Made by a program: the position numbers and the translations under genes. The notes beneath the pieces were generated by a model. It was not told the DNA's origin and ran no database searches. It was given only the letters and a program-made list of their open reading frames with translations. Positions 11,150-21,829 of a stretch of 64,000 nucleotides of DNA are shown piece after piece (the stretch's first letter is position 1; each line of letters opens with the position of its first letter). This DNA is from Macrothele yani. Lineage: Eukaryota; Arthropoda; Arachnida; Araneae; Macrothelidae. The stretch lies in NCBI GenBank assembly GCA_039090855.1, contig CM077006.1:52523336-52587335 (forward strand), written 5' to 3'.

Positions 11150-11275
11150 AGAGAGGGGGGGACAGTGCTGTACGACAAGCACACTACGCATGCCTTGCCC
11201 AAGGTTCGAACCTATTCCCACCCAGACAAACGATGTGAAGCCTACCCAACCGTAGCGGGTCACTTGTTACTCTGT
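11150..11275 (-). repeat. Degenerate tRNA-derived SINE fragment
   Basis: CAGTGCTGTACGACAAGCAC and the B-box complement AAGGTTCGAACCT keep the order of the SINE family in reverse, but about a quarter of the bases differ and both ends are lost. Confidence 0.5.
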
Positions 11276-13342
11276 CTACATGCATGTTTAACTTTTCTGT
11301 ATTGTTTAAGCAGTCGGATCGGGCCTGACTACGTGATCTGACAGTTTAGTCTCATCCTTGCAATACGAATCTTCTGTTAAGCTACGAGTATGCTTTCATA
11401 TAAATCAGTGTCTTTTTTACACGCCACTAAGCCTAAAGAAAAAGTGCCTTAGCATTGCAAAGTCGCTCTAAGGCTCTTCTACACCAGTGGTCTTAACAGG
11501 ACATGTGTTTCCAAGTACAGTTGTGGTTGTGACTACCTCAAAGGTGATGCATATGTCAAGACGGAAAAGTTGCAGCGGTAAGCGTTATCGGTGTTATTCA
11601 ATTCCGTAGAACAGTGGACTCCAGAGAAGGCAGATGTGGTTCAAGTCCCATCACCAGTAAATGAAGTTTTATATTCACATTCGATTACAGTGATGTCAGA
11701 GTTCCTGCTGTCTCTTCGGATTCGCGCGCAAGCGTAATCGGCAGAACCCAGAGTGATTCGTAACCACTGTTAGAAGTGGTAACGCTTGAGTTTGCCTCTT
11801 TCTGGATTCACTATCTACATCTTTACCAAACAGAACAGCACGCGATATCTTTCGTCGGCCAAATTTGAATGAACATGCGTAATTTTCACAGCATTTACAG
11901 TTTGAAATTTGAATAAGTTACTTCTATATTTTAAAAAACTGATTCCAGTGGTAACACTAGTTACTGGCACGCTTTGCCCCTGCTCACAACACAATAATTC
12001 ACTAAAATAAAAACGAGAATAGGCAGTTGTATCTTAATCTCTTAAATCTTTGACCATGACCCAAAAATCTTGTATCACTCTAAATAACATAACGCCGAAA
12101 CTGTCTGTTGTTTCACATCTTTGTTCGATAACAGCAATAGTGACTGAGATTGACTCCTGCTTATCCATCATAGGTTGAGAAAATTTGAACAAGTTAGGGT
12201 AGGAAATCTGGCTCACTGTAGACAGGCCTTTCGGGCGGCTACGGGCGTTATGGTCGTTAAAGGGGTTAAGCGACCGATCTACCAGAAACAAATGGTGCCC
12301 ATAATTTTCTGATTTTCCCATATAGAAATGGTCATATAAAACAGCCGGATTTTACGACATCTCGTTGTTTTCACAGCAAAACAATTCCGTTCCCCTCTCC
12401 TCTCACCAATATCGACCAGAAACCTGTTACGGTGGGTAAGTGCTCAGTTTTAGTCCTTTTTTCTATGTTCCGTGATCCAAGTGATGATGGAGAATTCATA
12501 ACTCAAAGCATCATCCGCATGTCCCAAGACATGTGCTACTAGTCTCCCTGACACGAACATCGTGTCACTAGGTAGAAACAAGTGACTCAAACATGTTTGA
12601 ACTCTTTTCTTAGGTTCGTCGCCGTTTTTATATTCCTTTTAGCAGATAGTCAGAATCATCGGTCCTACTTTGAATAAAGGGAAAGCAACGATTTCTGGTT
12701 CGTCGGTATTCTCTATATATCTAAAACGTTCCAACTTATATTTGGACAGCGAGTATATTCGTTCGATTTCAGTTCATTTTGCCAACCTCGAGTTAGCTCG
12801 TTTTAGCTGGTTAAATTATTAAACGTTGTATCTGCGCAATACCGGATACCGTTCAGATATTTAAAAGTAAGCCAACAAATTTTGAAATCTAATCAAATCT
12901 GAAACGAAACTGAATCTGTCAGACCGGAAAAGAAGTCTTGATCCTCTATATGTTTCCACGTATGTTCAATGAATTAGTTTGATTTGGAGTAGGAAATATT
13001 AATGTAAACTCTTTCGAAGGGCGGCGCCTGAAATGAAGATCCCGCTCAGTTTTGATGCGAACGCTTGAAGTTCACGTACTGAACTTTTATTCACATTATT
13101 CCGGAGGATCGATTTTCTACGAATCGGAAGTTTGCGTGCCGTTTACTTCCAATGCTTGACATCAGTGTGAACAGCCATTTTGCCTGATGAAAGCAAACGG
13201 GACTCCAGGGAGAACATGGCTGCCAGACATTCTTTTTGTTTGCACTGAACGCGGCATTGTCCTCCAGAAACGAAGTCTCCGGAAGGAATAGAATTCCTGG
13301 AAAAACATTAAAGCAAGGAATTCTATGAATTAAGTTTATATA
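11276..13342. other. Intergenic, nothing recognised
   Basis: About 2 kb of mixed AT-rich sequence. A minus-strand open frame at 12034-12321 has no recognisable motif. A B-box-like GGTTCAAGTCCC near 11640 lacks a matching A box or SINE body. No terminal repeats were found. Confidence 0.45.
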
Positions 13343-14566
13343 TACACTATCTACCAACAATTAATTGGACACCTGTGATAGCAAAGGAAAACGAAGTTTA
13401 TTCACCTTCAATAGTTGGTGGAGCCTCCACGAGCGGCGATTACAGCTGCGACCCTCCGGGGCATACTCTCAACCAGGCGTTGTACGACGGCTAGCGGTAT
13501 TTTCCTCCACTCGGCTTGGAGAAGACAGGTCAGTTCCTTCACCGATTTCGGACGGGGGGAGCACTCCTTAAGTCAACGCTTCAACTCCTCCCAGAGGTGC
13601 TCGATAGGGTTAAGGTCCGGACTCTGCACAGGCCAGTCTATTCGATTAACCCCATTGTCACCATACCAAGCCATGGTTGACCTTGCAACATGACAGGTGG
13701 CATTGTCATCCTGAAAGTAACATGGGTCCACCCCGTAAAACTGCCACAACGTAGGAAGCGCATGGTCATCCAAAATGGTGCAGTAGGTCTCGGCGTTGAG
13801 TCTACCAGGAATTGCCACCAAGGGTCCCGTGCCATACCAGGAGAAACATCCCCATAGCATAATTCCACCGCCGCCGAACTTCACAGTTGGCACAATACAT
13901 TCCGGCAGGAGGCGTTCTCCAGGCAGACGCCAAACCCAGACCCTGCCATCCGAACGGTAGAGGGTGAACCTTGATTCGTCGCTCCAGAGAACCTGTTTCC
14001 ACTGTTCAACGGTCCACTGTCGACGTTCTTTGCACCACGTTAGCCGAGCAGCGCTATTGAACTTGGTGATCAAAGGCTTGTGGGCGGCAGCACGTCCATG
14101 ATAACCGAGCAGATGGGCTTCCTTACGGATGGTATTCATCGAAAGAACGCTCCCGGATGCATGTTGAAACTCCTCGCGGATGTGGCCCATCGATTTGGTG
14201 CGGTTCTTCCGAATTTCTCTGGCCAGCACCCGTCGCGCGTCGGTCTCTAACTCCCAGTTTTGTGGGTCTGCCGGGTCGGGACACATTCCGACAGTCACCT
14301 CTCATCTTCCACTTGCCAATCACGTAGGCCACTGTCGATTTTGGGTACTTCAACTCGCTGGATATGTCGCGTATCGATCGGCCATTTCTGTGATACCCGA
14401 CGATTACACCTTTCTTGAAAGCTCCGAACTGCGTGGCATCTTGCATGCGACTGGTTGCGTTCTTGTTTCCCACACGATATTTAACGGCGGCGGCCGTGAC
14501 GTGTATCAGGACCGCAGATATCGTCGATTCCAGGGGTGTCCAATTACTTGTTGGTAGATAGTGTAT
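13343..14566 (-). mobile_element. Full-length Tc1-like element
   Basis: The TIRs are TACACTATCTACCAACAATT at 13343 and its complement ending TTGGTAGATAGTGTA at 14566, followed by a (TA)n run. The length of about 1.22 kb is normal for a compact Tc1. One transposase gene fills it on the minus strand. Confidence 0.92.
13408..14446 (-). pseudogene. Tc1-like transposase, nearly intact
   Basis: The cut-and-paste transposase would be about 346 residues, the family's usual size. It starts MQDATQFGAFKKGVIVGYH at 14446, with a first HTH (SIRDISSELKYPKSTVAYVI) and the GRPTKL linker. One frameshift near 14250 separates this from the rest: second [21 protein letters not shown] (first Asp), [31 protein letters not shown] (second Asp) and [15 protein letters not shown] (Glu). 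All three catalytic residues are present. An in-frame TGA after ELKR (13573) precedes the natural end RRVAAVIAARGGSTNY at 13408. Only these two lesions are visible, so this is a relatively young copy. Confidence 0.93.
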
Positions 14567-15044
14567 ATATATATATATATATATATATGTGCATGTATAA
14601 TTTTCCTTTTTATCAGACTTCCAGTACACCTTTATGTTATTTCTTTAACTCGTAAATTTCTCGTAAAGAGAATTGAAGATTCGAAGAAATAAAATGTGTC
14701 TTGAACTTGCTTTGTGAAAGCCCCTGTTAGTTTTTTGATCCAACAGCAAATGATCAAAAGTATCTAGATGCCTCGTTTTAGTAACGGAATTGCTGGTCAT
14801 GTACGTCACAGCCACGAACCATATTTGTATTTAAAAAAAAAAAAAAAAAAAAAAAGCACGTGGACAGACTTCATCTGTGTTTGATAATAAAGCCAATCAG
14901 CTAACTTGCGTTTTAGCTGTAGAGACTAGTAATTTGGTTGCAGTGGCCTGGTAAGTTTGCGAACAAAATACGGGGAAGAAGCGTTATTTGACAAAATTTT
15001 AAAGAAGCGATTGCGTAGTAATATCTCGCATCCGCTACAGATAG
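14567..15044. other. Intergenic with (TA)n and poly-A tracts
   Basis: TA dinucleotides follow the Tc1 end, and a run of about 22 A lies near 14833-14854. No coding match was found. Confidence 0.5.
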
Positions 15045-15136
15045 TACAGCGATCAGCCAAAATATTTAAACCACTTCTGCGTTATGCAAAAAGGGCGCGT
15101 GCAGCCAATCAGCGTCACTTGGCAAGGTTGCGAATG

Positions 15137-15896
15137 ATATACAAGGTGATTCATAAAGAAGTATACAGTTTCCAGGTGCTGTAAAACAGCAACAGTTGAA
15201 GACCCGGACCACAACTGCGAACCGTTAGATAGATGTACTCATAAAGTTTGTGTCCCGCTACTGAGGGAAGTGACGTAAGCGATAGCGCGCGTGTCACGTG
15301 ACTAGTCAATCAAAATGCAGCGTCTGCAGTGGAGAAGGCGTTTTGTGTTATTGAATTGAGCAAAATGGAATCTGTAACTGTTGTGCAACGGCATTTTCAA
15401 TCACGATTCGGAAAAGAACCTCCAACCAGAAAATCTATCTACGGTTGGCATGAAAATTTTTAAACTAAGGGCTGTTTGTGCAAACTTAAAAGTTCTGGAT
15501 GACCGGGTGTATCGGAAGAAGTCGTCACTAGTGTTTGCACCGCCATTCAACAATGGCCACGCAGAAATCCTGACTTAACACCTTTTGCCTGTGGGGGAAC
15601 GTAAAGGACAAGGTATTCGCCCCTCCCCTTCTTGTTGATCTAGCGGAGCTGAAACAGCGTATCACAGCCACTATCACTGCACTTCATTCAGATATCTTAC
15701 CTCGCGTTTGGGTGGAAATAGATTACTGGCTTGATGTGTGTCATGTGACTAAAGGTGCACACACAAAACATCTGTGACTGTCTCTAAAAAACTTGAAACA
15801 TTCCCCTACAATTCTGTTACACCTAACATAAAATATCTTACATTGTTGTTTCATAGTGCGTTGAAACTGTATACTTCATGAATCACCCTGTATATA
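15137..15896 (+). mobile_element. Internally deleted DDE element with GTGATTCAT TIRs
   Basis: The left end ATACAAGGTGATTCATAAAG, with AGTATACAGTTT just inside, is mirrored by AAACTGTATACTTCATGAATC and CACCCTGTATAT at the right. The flanks are TA. About 760 bp remain, encoding only the two ends of a transposase. Another N-terminal fragment of what looks like the same family lies at 51105-51300. Confidence 0.8.
15365..15777 (+). pseudogene. DDE transposase, N- and C-terminal remnants fused by deletion
   Basis: The ATG at 15365 reads MESVTVVQRHFQSRFGKEPP, then TRKSIYGWHENF, the N-terminal HTH of a DDE family common in arthropod genomes. Most of the catalytic core is missing. The downstream part, in another frame, reads VFAPPLLVDLAELKQRITAT, then LPRVWVEIDYWLDVCHVTKG, the usual C-terminus. 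Neither of the first two catalytic Asp residues is visible. The assignment rests on these two conserved ends; the gene is inactive. Confidence 0.75.
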
Positions 15897-17111
15897 CACT
15901 GAGTGGCCACTTTATTATGACCACCGCCTCAGTACTTCGTTGGGCCACTTTTTGCTTTTAATACTGCGTCGATTCTTCGTGTCATGGACTCCACGAGATG
16001 TTGATAGGTGGTTTGTGGAATCTGAGACCATGCTTGATGAATAGCACTTTCCAGGAGTGTCAGATTGCAGGGTTGTGGATCCAGCTGTCTGATGGCTCGT
16101 TCAACTTCATCCCACAAATTCTCAATGTGGTTGAGATCTGGAGATTGTGGAGGCCACCTAAGCAAAGTAAACTCACCGGTATGTTCCTGAAACCAATCCT
16201 GTACAATACGAGCACTATGGCAGGACGCATTATCTTGTAGAAAGTAGCCATCGCCATTGGGATACACCATCCACATGACAGGATGCACTTGGTCCGCAAC
16301 GATGTTTAGATATGATGTGCCAGTCAGACGTTGATCAACACGAATTAAAGGGCCCAAAGCATGCCAGGAAAAGATTCCCCAAACCATAACGTTGCCTCCA
16401 CCAGCTTGAAGGGTTGTAGCAATGCATTTGGGGTCCATGCTTTCGTGCTGCTTCCGCCAAATTCTCACTCGGCCATCGGCATGGTGTAACTGAAAACGAG
16501 ATTCATTGGACTACATAATTTGTTTCTAATTATCGATTGTCCAATCCTTGTGCTCCTGTGCGAACTGGAGACTTTTTCTCTTGTTAACTGCAGACAGCAA
16601 AGGTGTTCGAACAGACCTTCGGCTGCCATATCCCATCCGATGCAGTGTACGGCGAACAGGGCGTGCAGAGATCATTTGAGGAGATCCTTGATTAAGATGA
16701 TCTGTAATTGGCTGCACTGTTGTCCTTCTTTTTCTGATACCAGTCTGAACACTCTCCGTTCCGCCCGAGCAGTCACTAGTCGATGACGACCATACGTTGC
16801 ACGTAGAGACCCAGTTTTTTGGCTGACAGTCCAGTCTTTAAACACTTTAACAACAGCTGCTCTGGAACAATTCACGAATGCGGCGGTTTAGGTGATACTC
16901 GCTCCATGGCTCCGAGTTCCTACAATCATCCCACGTTGAAAGTCCGTCAAATCGCATTTTTTTACCCATCTCGTCGCCCAAAATCACTTCTACCACTGTC
17001 GCAAGCACTAAGCTTTCCCTTTTTATACTAGCCTCGCCCTCTGGCGGCAACAGCGTGCAGCCATAGTTCCTTTGCTTAAAACTGTCAGGTGGTCATAATA
17101 AAGTGGCCACT

Positions 17112-17118
<7 letters not shown>
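15896..17118 (-). mobile_element. Tc1-like element nested in the outer Tc1
   Basis: The TIR ACACTGAGTGGCCACTTTAT starts at about 15898, with its complement ending GTGGCCACTCAGTGT near 17115, so the two ends match over about 30 bp. It abuts the preceding deleted element at a shared TATA. The right end runs into a (TG)n microsatellite. Confidence 0.92.
15929..16969 (-). pseudogene. Tc1-like transposase, full length but broken
   Basis: The start near 16969 reads MGKK; a frame slip then leads into DFQRGMIVGTRSHGASIT and SRAAVVKVFKDWTVSQKTGS. The second HTH region includes RPVRRTLHRMGYGSRRSVRT. In the catalytic domain the first Asp of SDESRF is Asn (SNESRF), preceded by two in-frame TAG stops between EHKDWTIDN and SNESRF. 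NVMVWGIFSWHALGP, YFLQDNASCHSARIV (second Asp) and SPDLNHIENLWDEVERA (Glu) follow. The C-terminus MTRRIDAVLKAKSGPTKY is intact at 15929. Loss of the first catalytic residue plus stops and frameshifts make it dead. Confidence 0.92.

Positions 17119-17150
<32 letters not shown>
17113..17150. repeat. (TG)n microsatellite
   Basis: About 17 TG dinucleotides begin in the CAGTGTG end of the nested Tc1 TIR and continue into the outer element. They probably grew from the TIR tip. Confidence 0.95.
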
Positions 17151-17156
<6 letters not shown>

Positions 17157-17203
17157 ATATCTGGATCGGAGCTGTCTCAGTCAGTGTTTCGTTTCATCTC
17201 AAC

Positions 17204-18205
17204 ATGAGAAAAGCAAAGGTTTTATCTGATTTCGACAAAGGCCAGATTGTGTGTTATGGCAAGACGCCTTGGTAAGTGCATATCCGAAACAGCGACTCTG
17301 GTAGGTTGGTAACGCTATGCGGTAGTTAGTATGTATCAAAGATGGTCCGAAACAGGTGACACTTCGAGACGTTGATAAGGCGTGGGCAGCCCACGCCTCA
17401 TGATGCCAGAGATCAACGCAGGCTCTCTTGTCTTGTCCGCAAGAACAGGTCTACCGTGGCTTATATTACCCAAAATTTCAAGTGTGGTGAAGGGCCCAAT
17501 GTGTCTGAACACACTGTTCATCGTACGCTCTTTGATATGGGTCTGAGGCTGCGCAGACCCATTCGTGTGCCTATGCTCATAGCCGTCCACTGTCGTCAAT
17601 GCTTGAAGTGGGCACGTAGAAGAGAGTCGAGGTCAGACGAATCCCATTTTCTGTTAGACCATGTCGACGGACGAGCTCGTGTGCACCGTTTAGCCTTGTC
17701 ACCTGAATGCACTGTGAGACGAATCCAGGTTGGTGAAGGGAGTGCGATTGTCTGGTCAATATTTCTCTTGTAGAACACACTTTGACCCATTTTCCTGTAC
17801 AGCGAATTCTGACATCTGTCGAGAACATGAACATCGTGGCTGACCAAGTACTCCCCTTTATGGCGACTCTTATTTCTTGTAGATGGCATCTTTTAACAAG
17901 AAAATACTCCATGCCACACTGCAAAGAAGGTTCAGGAATGGTTCCAAGAACATGAAGAGGAATTCAACTTATTGTCATGGCCTCCAAATTCGCCGGACAT
18001 GAAAACCATAAAGCATTTGTGGTTTGAGTTGGGGAAACTGGTACAAACAGCACCACCCCAATCACGTAATTTACGGGAACTGCAGGATCTTCTGGTGCAT
18101 TAATGGTACCATATATCAAGGGACACATACCAAGGTCTCGTTGAATCTATGCCTTGTCGGGTGAGAGTTCTTTTGGAGGAGAGAGGAGGACCTGTATCAT
18201 ATTAG
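17204..18205 (+). pseudogene. Tc1-like transposase of the outer element
   Basis: The ATG at 17204 begins MRKAKVLSDFDKGQIVCYGK, a Tc1-type N-terminus. After stops and frameshifts the second HTH region reads LIRRGQPTPHDARDQRR and VHRTLFDMGLRLRRPIRVPM. The first catalytic Asp survives in SRSDESHFLLDHVDGRARV. The second is lost or shifted: the expected QxDNxPCH reads QENTPCHTAKKVQEWFQEH. The third block, PPNSPDMKTIKHLWFEL, has Glu replaced by Lys. The end reads MPCRVRVLLEERGGPVSY at 18205. It is heavily decayed, consistent with being the oldest layer of this nest. Confidence 0.88.
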
Positions 18206-18389
18206 GTAAGTGGTTTTAATGTTTTGTCTGATCGGTGTATAGCTGGCTTAAAAACATTAGTGGGAGGGAAATGAACAGGGCTTAATTTTTTTTCACTACC
18301 TCGTCTCCTCCCCATCCCCTCTTCCGTAGTAAACTAAAAATAAAACTTCAGAATTTTAAAATGCATAGTTTATATTTAATTGCGTATAG

Positions 18390-18655
18390 AATGGAAGACA
18401 TCATGATCAGAGTAAAATCCCTGAAATGGCAATGGGCTGGACATATTGCCAGAATGACAGACCATCGATGGACAGCTGAAATTTTAGACTGGATTCTAAG
18501 GGACAGGAAAAGATTCAGAAGACCACATGTGAGGTGGGTGGATGAAATTCGAAAGTAAGCGGGAGTAACATGGAGGAGACTGGCGCGAGACAGACCGTTT
18601 TGGAAGAAACTTGGGGAGACCTTCGTCCAGCAGTGGAATGATAATGGTTGACAAT
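18390..18655 (+). repeat. RTE LINE, 3'-end fragment
   Basis: It encodes MEDIMIRVKSLKWQWAGHIA, then the DEIRK region, and ends CAGTGGAATGATAATGGTTG, matching the end of the LINE at 5010-7905. It is 5'-truncated. A TAA follows DEIRK. Confidence 0.88.
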
Positions 18656-19074
18656 GATTTTTATATTTAAAATAATTAAATTAACGTAATTTCATTTACA
18701 ACCAGTGTAACACCGATATCTTCAGTTTTAGCATTGATTTTAGCGCAGCATTCATACAGTATTACTTAAATGTTGACTTGGGGAGACCTTCGTTCAAAAC
18801 CACCTTTGGTGGTTTTTGAGAATAAGGAGATGCCCATGAGGTGATGAGTATTGAGGAGTGCTGCAGTGAGCTCGCCTGTCTTATGTTCAGGATGATCTAA
18901 ATTTGTGGCCTTCGTTAAGACGAGCAAGAGAATGCGTATGCAGACAGTATGGAAGAAACATTTTAGGTTTATAGTTCCCGTATTACACACCCGACGATCC
19001 GCGGGGAGTGTCCTTAAGTAAAACGGGGTTCTTTACTCATCCTTCGCTAGCATATAATGCTCAAATCTACGGAT
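18656..19074. other. Intergenic, nothing recognised
   Basis: No coding match. CTTGGGGAGACCTTCGTTC at 18777 is a short echo of the LINE 3' end, too short to call. Confidence 0.45.
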
Positions 19075-19272
19075 TTCTAAGGAGGCAAACAGCATAGCCC
19101 ATTGCCTTGTTTGTTGCTCAACATATAACTTTGTCATCAGAAAGTTTGGAAATAACATCGCCCTAGAGCGGGAATCGAACCCGCATCTCCTGATTTCCGT
19201 TCGAACATGCTACCCATTACATCACCCACGACGAAGAAGCCCCAAGTATTTGAGTGTTGCGAATCAAAACAT
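19075..19272 (-). repeat. Left arm of an inverted-repeat element, tRNA-like
   Basis: Its reverse complement contains a tRNA-like block: an A-box-like GTGATGTAATGGGTAGCA and B box GGTTCGATTCCCG (19169-19183 region). Outside this lies a segment containing CATTGCCTTGTTTG. The same order is found, inverted, in 20085-20275. It is not a tRNA gene, because the acceptor stem and cloverleaf are not complete. Confidence 0.75.
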
Positions 19273-20084
19273 TATCTCACTTTCCCCAGTCGAAGCAAAT
19301 TGTTTTCTCGTAGCGTATGCTTCGACTGGCAAAACCCCGCAGTATCTGAGTGTAAAGAATCAGAATTTGCGTCGACTGCCGAAAATCCGCAGTATCAGAG
19401 TGTTAAGAATCAGAATTTGTGTCGACTGGTAAAAATTCGTAGTTCTGAGTGTTAAGAATCAGAATTTGCGTCGATTGGTGAAAATCCGCAGTGTCCGAGT
19501 GTAGAGAATCAGAATTTGCGTCGACTGCCGAAATCCGCAGTGCCAGAGTGTAGAGAATCAGAATTTGCGTCGACTGCCGAAAATCCGCAGTATCTGAGTT
19601 TTAAGAATCAGAATTTGCGTCGACTGGTGAAAATTCGTAGTTCTGAGTGTTAAAAATCAGAATTTGCGTCGACTGGCGAAAATCCGCAATGTCCAAGTGT
19701 AGAGAATCAGAATTTGCGTCGACTGCCAAAAATCCGCAGTATCCGAGTGTTAAGAATCAGAATTTGCGCCGACTGGTGAAAATTTGTAGTTCTGAGTGTG
19801 TTAAGAATCAGAATTTGCGTCGATTGGTGAAAATCCGCAATGTCCGAGTGTAGAGAATCAGAATTTGCATCGACTGCCGAAAATCCGCAGTATCCGAGTG
19901 TTAAGAATCAGAATTTGTGTCGATTGGTGAAAATTCGTAGTTCTGAGTGTTAAGAATCAGAATTTGCGTCGATTGGTGAAAATACGCAGTGTCCGAGTGT
20001 AGAGAATCAGAATTTGCGTCAACTGGCGAAAATCCGCAGTGTGCGAGTGTAGAGAATTAGAATTTGCGTCGACTGGCAAAAATC
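19273..20084 (+). repeat. ~50-bp tandem array, about 17 units
   Basis: The unit is close to GAATCAGAATTTGCGTCGAC, then TGGTGAAAATCCGCAGTGTC and CGAGTGTA, with a period of 49-51 bp. Units vary in small words (GCCGAA/GGTGAA, CGCAGT/CGTAGTTC) and appear in a mixed order. Short open frames through it have repeated SVKNQNLRRL peptides only because the unit lacks stops; no protein is supported. The array lies exactly between the two inverted arms. Confidence 0.93.
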
Positions 20085-20275
20085 AGAGAATGCTCTGATT
20101 CCTAACACTCAAATACTTGGGACTTCGTCGTCCTGGGTGGTGTATCGGATAGCATGCTCAAACGAAAAGCGGGAGGTGCGGATTGGATTCTCGCTCCAGG
20201 GCGATATAATTTTCAAGTCTTTTGTTGTTAAGGTTACATATGGAAGAGTAAACAAGGCAATGGCTTTGCCGCCTT
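20085..20275 (+). repeat. Right arm of the inverted-repeat element
   Basis: It is the inverted counterpart of 19075-19272: TAACACTCAAATACTTGG, then GACTTCGTCGTC, a decayed tRNA-like block with GGTGGTGTATCGGATAGCAT and GGATTCTCGC, and finally AAACAAGGCAATGGCTTTGC. The arms are clearly homologous but diverged. Confidence 0.75.
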
Positions 20276-20721
20276 AAAAATTCCGTTGTTGTTTCACGTA
20301 TTAGCGAAAATCTCCATCGTCAAATGTAAATTTGACATTGATTTGTTGTCTTCTTTTTTTCATGATTGATCATTGATTAAAACAATTATTACCTGAAATT
20401 ATACTGTAGGTTTAAAAATTTGTGCAACAAACGAAAAACTTTATTGGTAGGTTTTTGTGAGAACATTGGGGGCTCTTCATATGCAATTAATAGGGGGCTT
20501 CAGCCCCCACCTCTGAAATGATCTAACGACGGCCCTGATCAATGTCCTATATATGGCTGTATTTTGGTCCCTTACACAGATAACATTTTTTTTTCTTTTT
20601 CATCCGTTGTCAGTCTTATACAGGTGACGAAAAAAAAAATAACTTGCTGGTGTTATAGCTTTAATAGTCCGAATGTTTGCGGATATAGCTTTTTTTTTAA
20701 AGTTTCATTTGAGAAATTCTT
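20276..20721. other. Intergenic, old transposon-like debris
   Basis: AT-rich. GGGGGCTTCAGCCCCCACC near 20491 resembles the GC-rich hairpin ends of some hAT derivatives, but no pair of ends or gene is visible. Confidence 0.4.
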
Positions 20722-20761
20722 ACAATCTGAACAAAACAACTTCCGTTTTTGCACGATATTC
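20722..20761. repeat. 40-bp perfect inverted repeat, left copy
   Basis: ACAATCTGAACAAAACAACT onward (20722-20761) is the exact reverse complement of 21430-21469. The pair brackets the PLE fragment. Confidence 0.92.
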
Positions 20762-20840
20762 AATAAAACATTATTTAAAACCACTGACTTACTAAAATCT
20801 TTAATTTACAGTTAAAAGACATAACAATATCGTAGTTTAA

Positions 20841-20885
20841 AACCATAAGACTTTTCAAGCTCCTACGAGCTCATCCTCAGATGGG
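20841..20885 (-). ncRNA. Hammerhead-ribozyme-like motif of PLE 1
   Basis: On the minus strand: CCCAT, core CTGAGGA, extra T, stem II GAGCTC/GAGCTT with loop GTAG, GAAA, six bases AGTCTT, then ATGGT. CCAT and ATGG can pair as stem I, and stem III would be minimal. The core fits CUGANGA…GAAA. Hammerheads are established in PLE terminal repeats; activity here is inferred. Confidence 0.5.
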
Positions 20886-20997
20886 AGACTACAAACCAAT
20901 GGAACAGGTGTTTAAATATCAAATTCTCCGTCACATGATTGAAGGATGCGTGACAAATATGCGTGTAAACAATCAATGAAAACCATGCAAAAATGTT

Positions 20998-21400
20998 CTA
21001 CTGTGAGTTGTCACTTGAGTTCAAGTGGTCACTCCAGACAGCTGATATCCACGAGTCTGGGATATAGCAAGGGATTTCTTCATTACAACAGGACGGGCCA
21101 TATCCACGGATAAATAAACTTTCCGCAAAGAGTGTGGTGAATTTTGTATTCGCAGTGGTGAGGACACAGGAATCCTCCCAAATTGGTACAAGAGTTCCTT
21201 TCGAAGTCAGTCTGGATAGTGCTGTTGTTTGGCGCACCCATTTTGACATTGTATCTGTGTTCCCTAATCCTGGTTCCCAGTATGCGTAATGTCGATCCTA
21301 TGTAGACTTTGTCTTCTAGGGACGAATCTGTAGGCCTTAAAGGTATACGGTATACCCCAAATTTATGGTCGTTATTCGTAAGATCTTTTTCATTTCTGAC
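20998..21400 (-). pseudogene. Penelope-like element, GIY-YIG nuclease end
   Basis: The minus strand reads FGVYRIPL (GIY block), then KVYIGSTLRILGTRIREHRY (YIG block with the downstream Arg), the signature of the GIY-YIG endonuclease at the C-terminus of PLE proteins. The frame slips after about 21200. The tail in the next frame, CCNEEIPCYIPDSWISAV, ends at 20998. No RT domain remains. The domain order and the hammerhead-like motif 110 bp downstream both fit a 5'-truncated PLE. Confidence 0.8.
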
Positions 21401-21429
21401 CATGGATAGGATATTAAAAAAAAAAGAAA

Positions 21430-21469
21430 GAATATCGTGCAAAAACGGAAGTTGTTTTGTTCAGATTGT
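21430..21469. repeat. 40-bp perfect inverted repeat, right copy
   Basis: It starts GAATATCGTGCAAAAACGGA and is the exact reverse complement of 20722-20761. Confidence 0.92.
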
Positions 21470-21829
21470 ACAAATCGGCACGAAAAAAATAGATTTTCCT
21501 GGGAAATTCTTTTTTGGATTGGAAAAGCTTAAACATGTCTAAGCTTTTCAAATACATTTTGTTCTTCCAGCGCACAATTTCCCTGACATGTTTCTCAGTA
21601 CTTGATGCGATATGTTTCTAGGAAAAAAATATTGAAAAAATGTGCTTTTCAGAAAGGATATACACTCTTGTTAATAAAAAACAAAGATGACACCAAATTT
21701 TCGGTTGTAATAAGCACGTCTTTTGAATCCGTTCTTACGCGAATTAAATTTATGAAAATTATTCAAAGTCAATATAACCGGTTAAGAAAACAAACAACCG
21801 GTTTCAACAATCGATGAAACATCCGGAAA
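21470..21829. other. Intergenic, nothing recognised
   Basis: AT-rich. No coding match or repeat end was found. Confidence 0.45.

Larger units (their letters stand above)
15045..18240 (+). mobile_element. Outer Tc1-like element with two nested insertions
   Basis: The left TIR TACAGCGATCAGCCAAAAT starts at 15045. Its complement, ending TTTTGTCTGATCGGTGTA, lies at 18240. Between them are a deleted DDE element (15137-15896) and a complete Tc1 (15896-17118), both at TA sites in the 5' untranslated part. Removing these leaves about 1.2 kb, a normal Tc1 length. The order is therefore outer element first, then the inner ones. Confidence 0.85.

Noticed and set aside
11600..11665. tRNA-like sequence with GGTTCAAGTCCC
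   Set aside because: A single B-box-like word without a convincing A box, cloverleaf or SINE body.
12034..12321. 95-codon minus-strand open frame as a gene
   Set aside because: No recognisable domain, no neighbouring exons, and AT-rich surroundings.
18770..18800. Another LINE 3' end
   Set aside because: Only about 19 bases match the LINE tail, too short to separate from chance.
19273..20084. CRISPR-like array of regularly spaced repeats
   Set aside because: The units are direct tandem copies without unique spacers, in clearly eukaryotic transposon-rich DNA, and no cas genes are present.
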